A model generated the notes under the pieces. The model was not told where the DNA came from, did no database searches, and saw only the letters and a list, made by a program, of their open reading frames with translations. Source: Mesostigma viride (lineage: Eukaryota > Streptophyta > Mesostigmatophyceae > Mesostigmatales > Mesostigmataceae). From it: DNA of 64,000 nt. Shown piece after piece: positions 10,248-20,099 of this stretch. Location of the stretch: the NCBI GenBank assembly GCA_009746045.1, contig RPFO01000156.1, positions 4,531,091-4,595,090 on the forward strand, in the 5' to 3' direction. Position numbers and translations under genes: made by a program. Position 1 is the stretch's first letter. Every line of letters begins with the position of its first letter.

Positions 10248-11021
10248 CCACCGCCTTCCCCGCGCGCGGGGCAAGGCAGGGGCGCCCCCGCTTCTTCTCA
10301 TCTTTAAGAGCCCATCGGACAAGATTTCGTTTCTCAGACGCCGCAAGCGGCTCGAGAACACTTCCTTCACCGTGGACGACGACTTGACCCTGGCGCAGCA
10401 ACACCGGCGACGGGAGCTATGGCCGACCTACCTCCAGCTCCGGCAGACCAAGGCGGGACAGCCGGTGTACTGGAAGGGGGCGGCCATCTACGTCGGCCAC
10501 AAGCCCTGGCATGCGACCCCCCCGACCACCGCGGCTCCAGCGACTCCAGACGCCCCAGCTTAGGGGAATGCAGCAGCAGTAGTGTAGAATAGTTAGACCG
10601 TGGCCTTGCACATGCACGCCTACTACAGGCACCATACCAGCTGATGCCTAGAATTTTTAGTCATGTACAATGATGTGTGCCTATGATGTGCCACACTCCA
10701 GATGTGATGCTTAGCTTATTTCATTATGCAGTGCCCATGCAGGGAGTCACTCTCTCAGGCTGAGACGCCATGCCCTAGCTCTTGTATAGGCATGATGAGT
10801 CTTCCCCCCCTATGACGGGCTCCCCTTAGTTGGGTTGAGCTCGAGACTCTGGGGGCTGCAGGTGCCCTTGGTGCACCTAGAGCAAGTGTCGTTTACATTC
10901 CCACCCTTGTGCAGGAAGTAGCTTAGAATGTATTAAAAGCCATATTGCCCCTAGTTCTCTGGGATATGTGCTACGTATACTCCCAACGGAGTTATGTTCC
11001 TAATTAATGAATTAATTAATG
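10248..11021 (+). mobile_element. ORF1-only retroelement (D2 type), 5'-truncated
   Basis: The first 316 bases stay open to the stop at 10561-10563 and encode the end of the ORF1 RNA-binding domain (PLLLIFKSPSDKISFLRRRK) and the C-terminal domain (TVDDDLTLAQQ, RRELWPTYLQLRQ, VYWKGAAIYV). The 3' UTR follows at once, with the GTGCACC block, the stem ACTCC-CAAC-GGAGT (10979-10992) and a TAAT tail. There is no ORF2 in between. The D2 3' UTR differs from the D1 type at 7.4 kb although the protein end is alike. Confidence 0.75.
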
Positions 11022-11029
11022 GCCCGGCC

Positions 11030-14000
11030 CAGCTCGGCGACCTGTCGTCTACTCTGCTCCAGGACACCTCCGAGCTACGCACCAGCATGGCCATGACTGA
11101 GGTGAAGGCCGCTCTGGCCACCTCGCCCCAGCCGGCAGCCCAATCGCCTCCCAGCTATATGCAACCATGGTGAAGCAGGCTGACATTGCTAACATGATGG
11201 CGGACGCTGCCCGGAGGGGGGCAGCGGCCCACAAGACCGCAGTTGAAGACGACCAACGCTCACGCAGTATTGTGGTACGTACGGTTTCTTCACGGTACGT
11301 AGGGGGTCGATCCGGATCCCCAAGAAACGGACATCATGCTTGCCCAACGCCTTCACAAGACGCTCATCGTGGATCTGCCTGTTAATCCACTCACGGTCCT
11401 AAATTTAGGACTTTGTCCTAAATCGTCCTAGAGGTCACTATAACCGAGGTACCGGGGGGGGGGGTCACTATATGGACCGTACCCCATGTGGACCGTACCC
11501 GGCATGATGTACCCGACCCGTGGTACCGGCACATGGTACCCGGATTCCGTACCCGGGTACCGGGTATAATGGCGGGAAAGTAGGTACCTCGACCAAAAAT
11601 ATAACCGATTTTGGAGCGAAAAAGTGGGTGCGGGAATGATCTGAGGTGGATATGGCGACCTGACAATCGTGGCCGGCGTTTTCACGTGCGTTTATCATTT
11701 TGGGCGCCCTGTAGCAAAAACGAAAGGTCGTTAGTTATGCTAGGCTGTGAAATTTTCTGCGCAAGTTTTTATTTGTAGCGCTGTAGCACAGCGGCACAAC
11801 ACAAATGGGTCGCAGATCGCCTGCTCGCGGAGGGTCGATTTTGGCACAAACATGTTAGTGTATTATCAATGGTGGTGCGAATCAAGCCAGGAAAGTTTTG
11901 TGGACGATTTTGATTATAGTCTGGAGTTTAGAAACGGAGTATTTGACATGGCCGGGAGCGCCTGGGCCGTGATATTCTTGCCCGATTTCCATTGTCGACC
12001 ATGTTTTAGGGACGTTCAGGCTGGGCAGCGAGCGCACTTATAGGTCTTCACTTTCGGTATATTTCTTGGACCTAGAACGCAGCACAAGCGTGGTTTATAT
12101 CATTTTCGAACCGGTTGGCCAGCTTTGGTGCGCTCAGCTCTCGGAAAGTTGACCTCGCTGCGGATTTCAGCGACTTTTTTGCAACCATCTGGAATGAGGC
12201 GACGTAAGTAGCAGGTACGTGCCGGGGTGCCCTAGATCATGAGTGTAACTGGCAACGCTGTCGTGGTGTTTTGAGTCAGTAAGCTATGCCTAAAAAGAGG
12301 GGACGCTCTCTGTGCACATGACTGTCACACATAGTTGGTTTACGTCATACAATTTTTTACGTCTCTATCTTCGTCGTCCGCTGCAGCTAAAACACACATG
12401 CGTAAGAGCAGTTTTACTCATGTGTTAGTTATAAACTATGGTCCTATGGCCTGCAGTCGTTCAGGGTGTTCTCAGACAGTATATACAGTATAATGGTTTA
12501 CGTGTTATATGCACCCTGAATTCGCTCACAAAGCGTTGCATGTTAGCACAACGTTGTTCTGTAACTTGATTTGGCTGCATTCATGTGTTAGTTGCAATGC
12601 AAATGCAATGTTTTTTCATCGCTGGGTGGTGGCCAGCATGTCCGTGATGTCAAAGAAGGTTTGGCATATGCATAGAGAAAGTTTACCGCAAGGGGTGGGC
12701 CATGTTCAAGCCGGGCAACCTCAGCAACCATGCAACCGTATATTGCATTACCTGTACCATCTGTGACACCGTTAAGCACGCGTATATATAGAGGCAGCCA
12801 CAGCAGGGTATGGCCTTGTTATACGCTGCATGCCCCGCCATCCCAAGGCCTCCTCGTAGGGTCCCCTAGCGCTTGTAAGATGCTCAAGGGACCGTGTGGA
12901 TAGCATCAGTGGTCATGCGTTGACACTAATTGGTCCTATTGGTCCTAAGTTCTCATTTTGACCAAATTCGCGGTTTGAGGCCTGCCATGGGCCAGGGTCC
13001 ATTCAAGCACTAAATGTAATTATTTGAACCCATGCAGGTTTTTGATAGAAACTAAAAAAGTGTGTTATCTGTCATGAGCACGAATGCCAGGGTCAAATTT
13101 TAATGTTTGCATGTATATATTTCACTCTGTTGTAAGTAATTATATTTTTAATGTATATATTTTAATTCCAAGTGGTCCTAAATTTAGGACTTTTTCTGGG
13201 AAAACTAACACTGCTTCATTATTTGGGCAACAACCGCATCCGCATTGAGTCGGCAGCATGGATGGCAGGCCATTGAACCTGGCCCCATCCGGGTTACCTT
13301 CACCAGTGTGGCCTGCAAGGTGAAAGTCCTGCAGGCCCGCAAGCTCTCCTAGGCGGATTTGGCAAACCCAGCATCGACGGCCTGCTCTCTCCAGCACAGC
13401 TCGTCATCAAGAATGGCCTGCTGGCAAGCGAGGCAGCGGTGCAGGCCAGGAAAGACAAAATCCGCACCTACGTCCGCACCTACGCCCAACAACATCCCCG
13501 TTCTTTTCACTGACGGGAAGCGCACGGACGTGCAAGCTCCCAACAAGCGGCACAAGCCACACCCCAAGCCAGCCCCAGCTGCATCGTCATCGTCAGCGCA
13601 CGTCCCCGGCATGGAGGGCCGGCCCGGTAAGGGCACACCCTCGCGGCCTCGCGGTATACAATAGGCTTTAAGTTAAGGCACCTGTAGCCTTTATTAATAA
13701 ACAAGCCCCTAGTTTCCGTCCCCATATGTCGCACCGTGCGAGCATGATCGGGATGCAAGGTCGCCAGGCACGCCACAGTCAACCCTCCCGCCAATTTACC
13801 AGTGCCTCACTCGCCTCTTGGCCCGCCTTGAGCGGGATGAGGCTCAGTAGACACGCCAGCGACCCCAGACAGGACGGAGAGGACGCATATCCGCCCTGAA
13901 AGAAAGACTCTATGCGTTGAAAAGCATTAATCCCAAAGTCGCCACCCTTCTGAGTCCCGGGCCCCACCCCCTCCAACCCCACTCTACCTCCAGCACTACC

Positions 14001-14770
14001 GCCTTCTCCACCCCCACCTCCACCCCCACCCCCCCGCTAATAGGGCTACGGCCTGGCATTCTTGGTATTCAGCTAGCTTTAATGTGCGCACCCTCCCTGC
14101 AGATCCTTAATTCTACCAGCAGCGGCACCCCACGGCACGTCAACGCGTCCGGACGAGCTGATCGCCTTGTGCCGATGTGCCGACAACCAGATCGCCGTCC
14201 TCGGAGTCCAGGAGCATGATTCGGCGCACCGTCGACCCTCAGCAAGGGGTCAACGGGCTTATGGTCGACGACCTCCGCGCGGGCTAGCGATTCCATTATG
14301 GTGGAGGCGCCGCGCCGGGTCAAGGCGCGGTGTGGGCCTTCTGTGCTTACCGGCAGCATCAGCTCAGGCCTCCAGTCCATCGTGCTGAGATCCCCGCGTG
14401 CGCTAGTGGCCACTTTTCGGCCACTGAAGGCCATTCTCACCATACGCTTGAGCACCGTTAATATCGTGGGCTATGCGCCACATGCGGGTCGAGATCAGGC
14501 GGAACGTGACGCCTTCTTCAGCGCCCTCAAGGAGGAGGAGGCCAGCATCCCAGCTCGGCGCATTTCCACCCTCTCTCTAATGCTTGGACTGCATGCTAAT
14601 ATGCAGGACAAGAAGAGGTGGCAGACCATTAAGTGCAGGCCTGCCCACACGCCAGCCCCTGTGGGCAAGCCCCCCCCTGGGCCCCCAGGCGGAAGGGGCG
14701 CTGTGCTGAGTGGAGTAGCTAGGATTTTTATTGACTAGTTTAGTTAGCTTAGTTAGGTTTCGCGGCTTCA
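11030..14770 (+). mobile_element. LINE-B copy with ORF1, APE endonuclease and 3' end; internally deleted
   Basis: ORF1 remnants lie at 11030-11394 and, after a 1.8-kb insertion, at 13194-13665. The second part carries PIRVTFTSVACKVKVLQARK-like and QLVIKNGLLASEAAVQARK-like segments typical of the end of an ORF1 RRM and its C-terminal helices. From about 14050, broken frames encode an AP-endonuclease-like domain: SFNVRTLPA, then LIALCRCADNQIAVLGVQEH, then TVNIVGYAPHAGRDQAERD with FFSALKEEE. The sequence then jumps straight to the LINE-B C-terminus (MQDKKRWQTI...TPAPVGKPPP), so reverse transcriptase is deleted. The copy is dead but shows the ORF1-EN order of this LINE group. Confidence 0.65.
11395..13193. 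mobile_element. Insertion flanked by a 20-bp direct repeat
   Basis: GGTCCTAAATTTAGGACTTT occurs at 11395-11414 and again at 13174-13193. Joining the two flanks leaves an open frame across the junction, so the repeat behaves as a target-site duplication of a 1,759-bp insert (11415-13173). The insert begins with many GTACC/GGTAC words (11.44-11.6 kb). It ends with TTTCACTCTGTTGTAAGTAA and an A/T run, a motif also found at the 3' end of the REL-type LINE at 17.63-17.66 kb. No protein domain was recognised inside; the frames at 11747-12043 and 12509-12766 are not called. Confidence 0.6.
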
Positions 14771-14863
14771 AATGGTAGTGGCACTTGCGGTACACAGCCA
14801 GGATGGCCCAAAGAGCCTCCCAGAGGACTACATGTGAAAAGCCGGCCTTGACATAGTCGACAA

Positions 14864-14973
14864 GGAGAGAGGGGGTCTCTGCCCTTTCTTCCTGTTGTGC
14901 ACATACAGGGATTAAAAGCACTTCGGTGCTCCGTGACTCCCCAACGGGAGCACGAGTTTAATCAATTAATTAA
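14864..14973 (+). mobile_element. 110-bp D1-type 3' end micro-insertion
   Basis: It contains only the last part of the D1 3' UTR (GGGGGTCTCTGCCCTTTC, GGGATTAAAAGCACTTCGG), the stem-loop at 14937-14950 and the tail. It is flanked by the 10-bp target duplication TAGTCGACAA at 14854-14863 and 14974-14983 and interrupts the minus-strand RT fragment. Confidence 0.85.
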
Positions 14974-15355
14974 TAGTCGACAAAGTTGAGGACCATGCAG
15001 CGGGAAAACGATGTGGGCTATGCGGCGCACCTCCTCCACCAGCCGGCGCGCGACAAAGACAGCCATGACAGACTGTGTTACGGCCACTACGGAAACCCAT
15101 CTCAAGACTCACCCAGGTGAGGGTCTAGCGCATACTATGCGCTAGACCCGTGGCACGAGTTAAATCAATTAATTAATAGTCGACAAAATTGAGGACCAGC
15201 GGGAAACCGATGTGCAGGGCTATGCGGCGCACCTACTCCACCAGCCGGCGCGCGACAAGACAGCCATGACAGACTGTGTTACGGCCACTACGGAAACCCA
15301 TCTGATGATCGAGACTCACCCAGGTGAGGGTCCAGCGCAGCGCGGAGCCTGACAG
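14952..15355. repeat. Tandem duplication of about 200 bp
   Basis: Two diverged units of about 202 bp begin at CACGAGTT(T/A)AATCAATTAA near 14951 and 15154. Both run through AGTCGACAAA, GGCGCACCT and CGGAAACCCATCT to the AGACTCACCCAGGTGAGGGT block. The unit includes a retroelement tail plus flanking RT sequence, so it duplicated after the insertion at 14864-14973. Confidence 0.75.
15121..15149. repeat. Perfect 14-bp-arm palindrome
   Basis: The arms GGGTCTAGCGCATA and TATGCGCTAGACCC are separated by one base. It is followed by GTGGCACGAGTT and a TAAT tail, as after the retroelement stem-loops. The second unit of the duplication has only a degraded equivalent near 15328. Confidence 0.8.
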
Positions 15356-15470
15356 TGGAGCATCATCACGCATGAACACCTTCAGCGCGGCGCGCTCTGG
15401 AGGCAAACACCCCGATAGTTACCGGGGTCCGAGCTGCATGAATTACCTTCTTGTACAGCATGACTCGGAT

Positions 15471-15695
15471 TAATTAATTAAACACGTGCTCCCGTTGGGG
15501 AGTCACGGAGCACCGAAGTGCTTTTAATCCCTGTGTGTGCACAACAGGAAAAAGGGCAGAGACCCCCAGTCTCCTTCATGCCTAAGGCATGCCACAGCTG
15601 CACTCGGGCGCGCTAGCTAAACGGACACGCTAACGATCTGGCAATCTGTGGGTGCAATAAGACCCATGTGAGCATGGCAAGGAGCGTGGGCAAGT
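15471..15695 (-). mobile_element. D1-type 3' end insertion, minus strand
   Basis: Read on the minus strand this is the D1 3' UTR (as at 7.25-7.47 kb) ending in the stem-loop (15489-15502) and a TTAA tail. It is bounded by the perfect 11-bp duplication ATGACTCGGAT at 15460-15470 and 15696-15706. Removing it restores the minus-strand RT frame (TAIRVMLYKK). Confidence 0.9.
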
Positions 15696-15789
15696 ATGAC
15701 TCGGATGGCTGTCTGCATGCACCACTCAAAACACCCTTCATCCTTGTCCCCATGGCTATCACTGCATGGTAAGGGCAAGCCGCGGGGGG

Positions 15790-16542
15790 TGACCCGCCTT
15801 CCGCGCTCGATCGCGGGGTAAGGCCGGCCCCTCGCTCCACCTTGCTCCTCGCCTTTGACACCATGGCGGATAAGATGGAGTTCCTCAAGTGTCGCAAGCG
15901 GCTTGGGGGGACCGCCTACACGCTGGACGACGACTTGACCTTGACGCAGCAACAACGGCGACGGGAGCTATGGCCGACCTACCTCCAGCTTCGGCAGACG
16001 GCGGGGCAGAAGCCGGTCTACTGGAAGGGGGCGGACATCTACGTCGCCCACAAGCCCTGGCAGGCGACCCCTGCCGCCCCAGCCACCCCAGCCACCCCAG
16101 CCTAGGGAATATATAGCAGTAGTGTAGACTAGAAAGCTTAGTGACGTGGCCATGTATGCCTACGTGATGGGCCCACACCCGCCCTTACTATAGCCGTAGC
16201 AGCTTCGAGTCATGCTTTGCCCATGCAGGGAGTTACTCTCTGCTGAGATGCCATGTGTACACCAGCTGTAGCCTAGCCACATACCTTCCACCCCATATGT
16301 CATGCAGGCCTTCTAGGCCCTCTCCTCAAGCCGCCTTGTGTGCCTGTGCTTGTTTAGGAGGCATGAACCATCATGGCGGTGCAGGTGCATCTTGTGCACC
16401 CAGAGCAGGTGATAGTTGTACATCCTACACCTGCAGGTTGTCGCCCTGATTGTATTACAAACCCATAGATGCCCCTTTCTCAGGGCTATGTGTTACGTAT
16501 GCTCCCCACGGAGCTATGATTTTAATTAATTAATTAATTAAT
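15790..16542 (+). mobile_element. ORF1-only retroelement (D2 type), 5'-truncated
   Basis: An open segment from about 15842 to the stop at 16103-16105 encodes DKMEFLKCRKRL, YTLDDDLTLTQQQ, RRELWPTYLQLRQ, VYWKGADIYV and a Pro/Ala-Thr end. The D2 3' UTR follows with a variant stem GCTCC-CCAC-GGAGC at 16501-16514 and a TAAT tail. No ORF2 is present. Upstream sequence from 15790 still aligns to the 10.25-kb copy. Confidence 0.75.
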
Positions 16543-16559
16543 GCACCATGCACTCAGCA

Positions 16560-16880
16560 TGCAGGCGGCCGGGGGCTCAGATCAGAGAGCAAAACGCGGT
16601 TGCAGAACGCCAGCAGAAGCTCCCACCGGCACTGCAAGGTCCGGGGGGTCCTGAGCAGCTCGGCCGAAAGGTGGCTGGCCAGGCACCGATCGACGCATCA
16701 TACTGCAAGCCGGAGAAAGGGCGCCGCCCCAGTTCCTCCAAAGTGAAGGGGTGGATGACGTCGTTGGTGCGGCAAGGCAGGCCTCCTTCATGGCGGGGAC
16801 TTGGTAGTCAGCGGCCGAGGAGGGCGCCCGGCGCGGGTGGCGGGGGGGGTACAGCACGGCACCGACAAGCGACACCGACA
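16560..16880 (-). pseudogene. LINE ORF2 linker fragment, minus strand
   Basis: The minus strand encodes APSSAADYQVPAMKEACLA, matching SSSAADYQVPALKEGCLA at 52.31-52.37 kb, and continues with the region that follows there. It belongs to the segment between endonuclease and reverse transcriptase. The frame breaks after about 40 codons. Between 16890 and 17250 there is an open stretch without a recognisable domain. Confidence 0.55.
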
Positions 16881-17253
16881 GCGACACACCTTTAGATGCG
16901 CAGTATGTGCGTAGCAATGCACCTAATGCTACTGCGCCAGTGCCACCGGCCCACGGCCCAACACTTCCGTATTTGTATTTCTTACTCAAAGTCCATAAGA
17001 CCCCGTTTGATCGAGGTCTGACAGGGCCAATTTCTGCATCACATAAAGCCCCCCTTAAGCTATGCGTCAGCCTACCTATGGTATTGCACTGGTTGTATTG
17101 CACCCACACTGTTGCGCCCCGGCATGATGCACCATGCCGTGGAGAGAGCGCTCTGTGGCCTGCCCACTTGCGGCAGTGAGAGAAGCTAGGGCGCCCTCCC
17201 TCCTTCTCGCTGTGTATATAGGGTTGAAGGTTCCTTTACTCTGTATTGGCACC

Positions 17254-17282
17254 CACGTGACGCAGTCACGTGCTTATTAATG
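17254..17282 (+). mobile_element. LINE-C type 3' hairpin and tail
   Basis: CACGTGAC-GCA-GTCACGTG (17254-17272) repeats the LINE-C terminal hairpin of 2007-2023 with one more base pair and is followed by CTTATTAAT. The preceding 100-200 bases probably belong to its 3' UTR, but no other copy is long enough to set the start. Confidence 0.55.
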
Positions 17283-17324
17283 GGCCGTGATCACCGTCTC
17301 GTGCTTAATTGCGCGCATCATGCA

Positions 17325-17388
17325 GATAGATAGATTAGACCGACGTAGGATTGTGTGTCCCCATCCACCCATTAATTAATTAATTAAG
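17325..17388 (+). mobile_element. LINE-A 3' UTR remnant with TAAT tail
   Basis: AGATAGATAGATTAGACCG, then GTGTGTCCCCATCCA and an ATTA run match the LINE-A 3' UTR. The terminal stem-loop itself is missing. The tail meets head-on the tail of the minus-strand ORF1-only element. Confidence 0.5.
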
Positions 17389-17627
17389 GAATTGATTAAT
17401 TAATTAGGAACATAACTCCGTTGGGAGTGTCTGTAGCACATAGCCCTTGAGAAGGGGCATATGGCCTATAATACATTCTAAGCTACTTCCTGCAAGGGTG
17501 GGAATGTAAACAACACTTGCTCTAGGTCCCCTAGGGCACCTGCACCAGCTAGAGTCTCGGGCAACTCCCAGCTAAGGGGAGCCCGTCATAGGTGGGGAAG
17601 ATCATCATGGCTATACAAGAGCTATAT

Positions 17628-20099
17628 TAAAAATATAATTACTTACAGCAGAGTGAAATCACTCAAACCAAAACAAACGCCCAGCTATAAACCTATATAC
17701 AGAGCCATGTCAAAGCTCTATACTACGATAAGACCAATGGAAACGCCTAACGGGAGGAACCTAATAGCCCTGCTGCACCGCAAAATCAGCCCGCGTACGG
17801 CGGAGCATGATGTCAGCCATGGCCCGAGTCAGCGCCACCGACAAGCGCTGACGCCAATATGACGTCCAGGTCCGCGCCGACCATGGGGCCCGCTGGCCCT
17901 CCAGGTCCAGCCGGTCCTCCCGGAGCCGGCAACACTCCTTGAAGAAGGCGGAGGTCAGGGGCCCCATGGCCCCAAACTCCTCCAGGACAAAGGGCACCAC
18001 ACGATGGTGCCCGACGTCGCCGTAGGCCAGGAGCTTGGCCCGCTCCGCCCGGTCCGCTGTGTAACCTGCCGTGAGGGAGGCCCCAGCCACGTGGCTAAGA
18101 GCCAAGGGCCGCGCCACCGAAACGTCAATAAGCAGATGCCGGCCACCCCCCTCAAAGTCCAGCACCACGATGTCAGGCCGGTGGTTGGGGGAATAGAAGG
18201 CAGCGCCATCCGCATCCTCGGACCGGATGTTCGCGTGGGGGAAAACCGACCGAATCATGGCGAGCACCACCGTCAGGAGGACAGTGTGCAAATACAAATA
18301 CCAATTCTGATTCTGTTGGCCCCCCATGCAGGCAAGGTAGTGAGTCCCCGTGGGATCCAGCGGCTGCCCACAGCTACCACAAGGCCGCCCGGCCGGAACA
18401 AGAGGCTGCGGGGCAAATAGCTGGTGCCGGAGCGCCACCGAGTAGTGGCTGGGAGCCAAGGCGAATGGGGGGCCATGGGAAGAGCACGAAGGTACGCCGA
18501 GCCCACACTCCGCAAGGAAAGCGAGAACAGCCACGCACGTCCCTGGGCGTTGAGGTCCGCGAAAAGAGCAATCCAATCAGCCGTGTGCAGAATACCCGCG
18601 TAGGTTTTCTGGTGTTTATCGATGACGCGAGCAGGGAATGCGGCGGGAGATTGAACGGAGGCGACCGAGGGAGTGCCGCGAGGGAGGTGGCGCTGTACCG
18701 CCTGAGCGGCACGGACGGGAGCACAGGCCTGCTGGATCTCAGCATAGGCCTCCTGGATGGCGGTGACGAAGGGCAAAGGGCTGCTGGGGTCCAGGAGGTC
18801 AGGCGCTGCTGTTGCCAAAAGGGGCAGGAGCCGGCAGCTTTCCGCCCACGACTGAGCGACGGAGCCCAAAAATGCTGCTGGGGCCAGCCGGGCGGCACGA
18901 GTCAGACCGCAGCCACCCATCCGTGCAGGCAGGGAGGCAATGCGAATAGCATGTGGCGGGAGGTCGGGGCCCGGGACCAGCTGCGCCAAGGCCGACTGGA
19001 TGCGTTCGTCGTGGCCCTCGGCGGCCAGCCGGACCTGAGCCGGAAGAGCGCCCCGGAGCCAGTGAACGACGCGAGGGTGAGCGCAAAACCACAGAAGCAG
19101 ACCCTTGGTCTGCGAATCATGAAGGCGCGCAATCAAGGGCAGTACCTCAGTGCGTGCCTCGAGGGCGGCCCGCAGAGCATCGATGACAAACGCGGGGTCG
19201 CCAACCGGAACGCCGAGGACCTCCAACCCCTGGAGGCGCTCGTCCCGGCCCAAGAGCTGGGGCGGAAAGCCGGAGCAATCACCTTGGGGCGAGTACACCG
19301 CGCACTTGGCCAGGGTCAACTGGAGGTTGATGCCGGCCACCGCGGTCTGCAGTGCCAGCAGAGCCGCGGTGGTGTCCGGCACAGGGCCCAGAAGGTAGAT
19401 ATCATCCAAGTAGGCCTGAATAGCGACCGCCGGGTGGGCAGCATGGACCGCTTGGAGGCAACCCTGGAGGGGGGCGGCAAAGTACAGGGGTCCCAGGGGG
19501 TCCCCTTGCTGGGTGCCCGACCGCGACAGCAGGCCGCCGCGAGTGCCGTCCTCCATGATGTGAACCAGTTGGCCGGGCTGGCCGTAGCACACGGCTGTCC
19601 AAGCGTACAAGTCCTCGAAGGACTCCATGACGGCCGCAAACATGCTGGCGCGGGACAGACTGTTGAACGCGTTGTGGCAGTCGACCTTGACGACAGCGTG
19701 GGTGGGGTGGGCCTCGAGGTAGGCCTGCACCGAATGGATGAGGATATCCGCCCCGCCTGGAGTCGTCACCCCCAGCTGGGCCGCCACCGAGGTCTCACCC
19801 GCTGCGAGGGGCGGGCAGAAAAAGGCACGGAGCTCGGGCGCCTTTTGGCGGCAGATCACTTTGCCCACGAGCTTGCGGAGCACCTCACCGCAGGCGATCG
19901 GGCGCACCTTGCCCTCGGGGGGGGGCAAGACACCCTTGAGCAGAGCGAGGAGGCGAGCGCCCGCTAACCACTCGCGCGCAGCGGGAGGAACGCGACCAGC
20001 CGCCAGGTCAATGAGGGTGTCAAAGAGAATGTCCTCGCCCCCATGCCCCACCAGGACCTCCAAGTGCTCGTAGCGCCAGCCCGACGGCCCGGTAGAGGA
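17628..20099 (-). mobile_element. 5'-truncated LINE with restriction-like endonuclease (REL)
   Basis: A 2.47-kb insert is bounded by the 8-bp duplication AGCTATAT (17620-17627 and 20100-20107). Its first bases fall inside the RT domain (SSTGPSGWRYEHL), so everything upstream was lost at insertion. The 3' UTR ends TGTAAGTAATTATATTTTTA when read on the minus strand and carries no CTCC-CAAC-GGAG stem-loop. This sets it apart from the APE-type LINEs nearby and suggests a different 3' recognition. Confidence 0.8.
17761..20099 (-). pseudogene. Reverse transcriptase with C-terminal REL endonuclease (frameshifted)
   Basis: The RT core is nearly complete: TGPSGWRYEHL, the region with KVRPIACGEVLRKLVGK, motif A VVKVDCHNAFNSLSR, motif B GTQQGDPLGPLYFA, catalytic YLDD in AYLDDIYLLG, and the thumb. 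The long frame runs to about 18.3 kb. The end of the protein lies in another frame (18.57-17.76 kb): a zinc-knuckle-like CGSCGQPLDPTGTHYLAC, then RPDIVVLDF and LLIDVSVARP, which fit the PD-(D/E)XK nuclease of R2/CRE-like LINEs, and a final helical region to the stop at 17761. At least one frameshift between about 18.3 and 18.57 kb separates RT from nuclease. The minus-strand ATG at 20270 lies in host sequence and is not the start. The 500-codon open frame on the opposite strand is only its shadow. Confidence 0.8.

Larger units (their letters stand above)
14763..15790 (-). pseudogene. LINE ORF2 reverse-transcriptase fragment, minus strand, broken by insertions
   Basis: Read leftwards, 15.79-15.70 kb and 15.46-15.35 kb encode EWCMQTAIRVMLYKK followed by a P-NY-GV--LQSA-like stretch (RT motif 1 region). 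15.3-15.0 kb encodes VMAVFVARRLVEEVRRIAH. 14.99-14.77 kb encodes MVLNFVDYVKAGFSHVVLWE, the D-x-VKA motif A. The same region on the plus strand at 52.6 kb reads AIRVMLYKKGSAADPGNYRG. The fragment is interrupted by two TSD-flanked ORF1-type element ends and contains a tandem duplication. Confidence 0.65.

Noticed and set aside
13359-13664. Independent small gene at the ORF1 end
   Set aside because: The flanking frames align with LINE ORF1 C-terminal segments; the open frame is part of that pseudogene.
18465-19967. 500-codon open frame on the plus strand
   Set aside because: It is the exact opposite strand of the REL-type reverse transcriptase, has no domain, and is explained by high GC content with few stops in the shadow frame.
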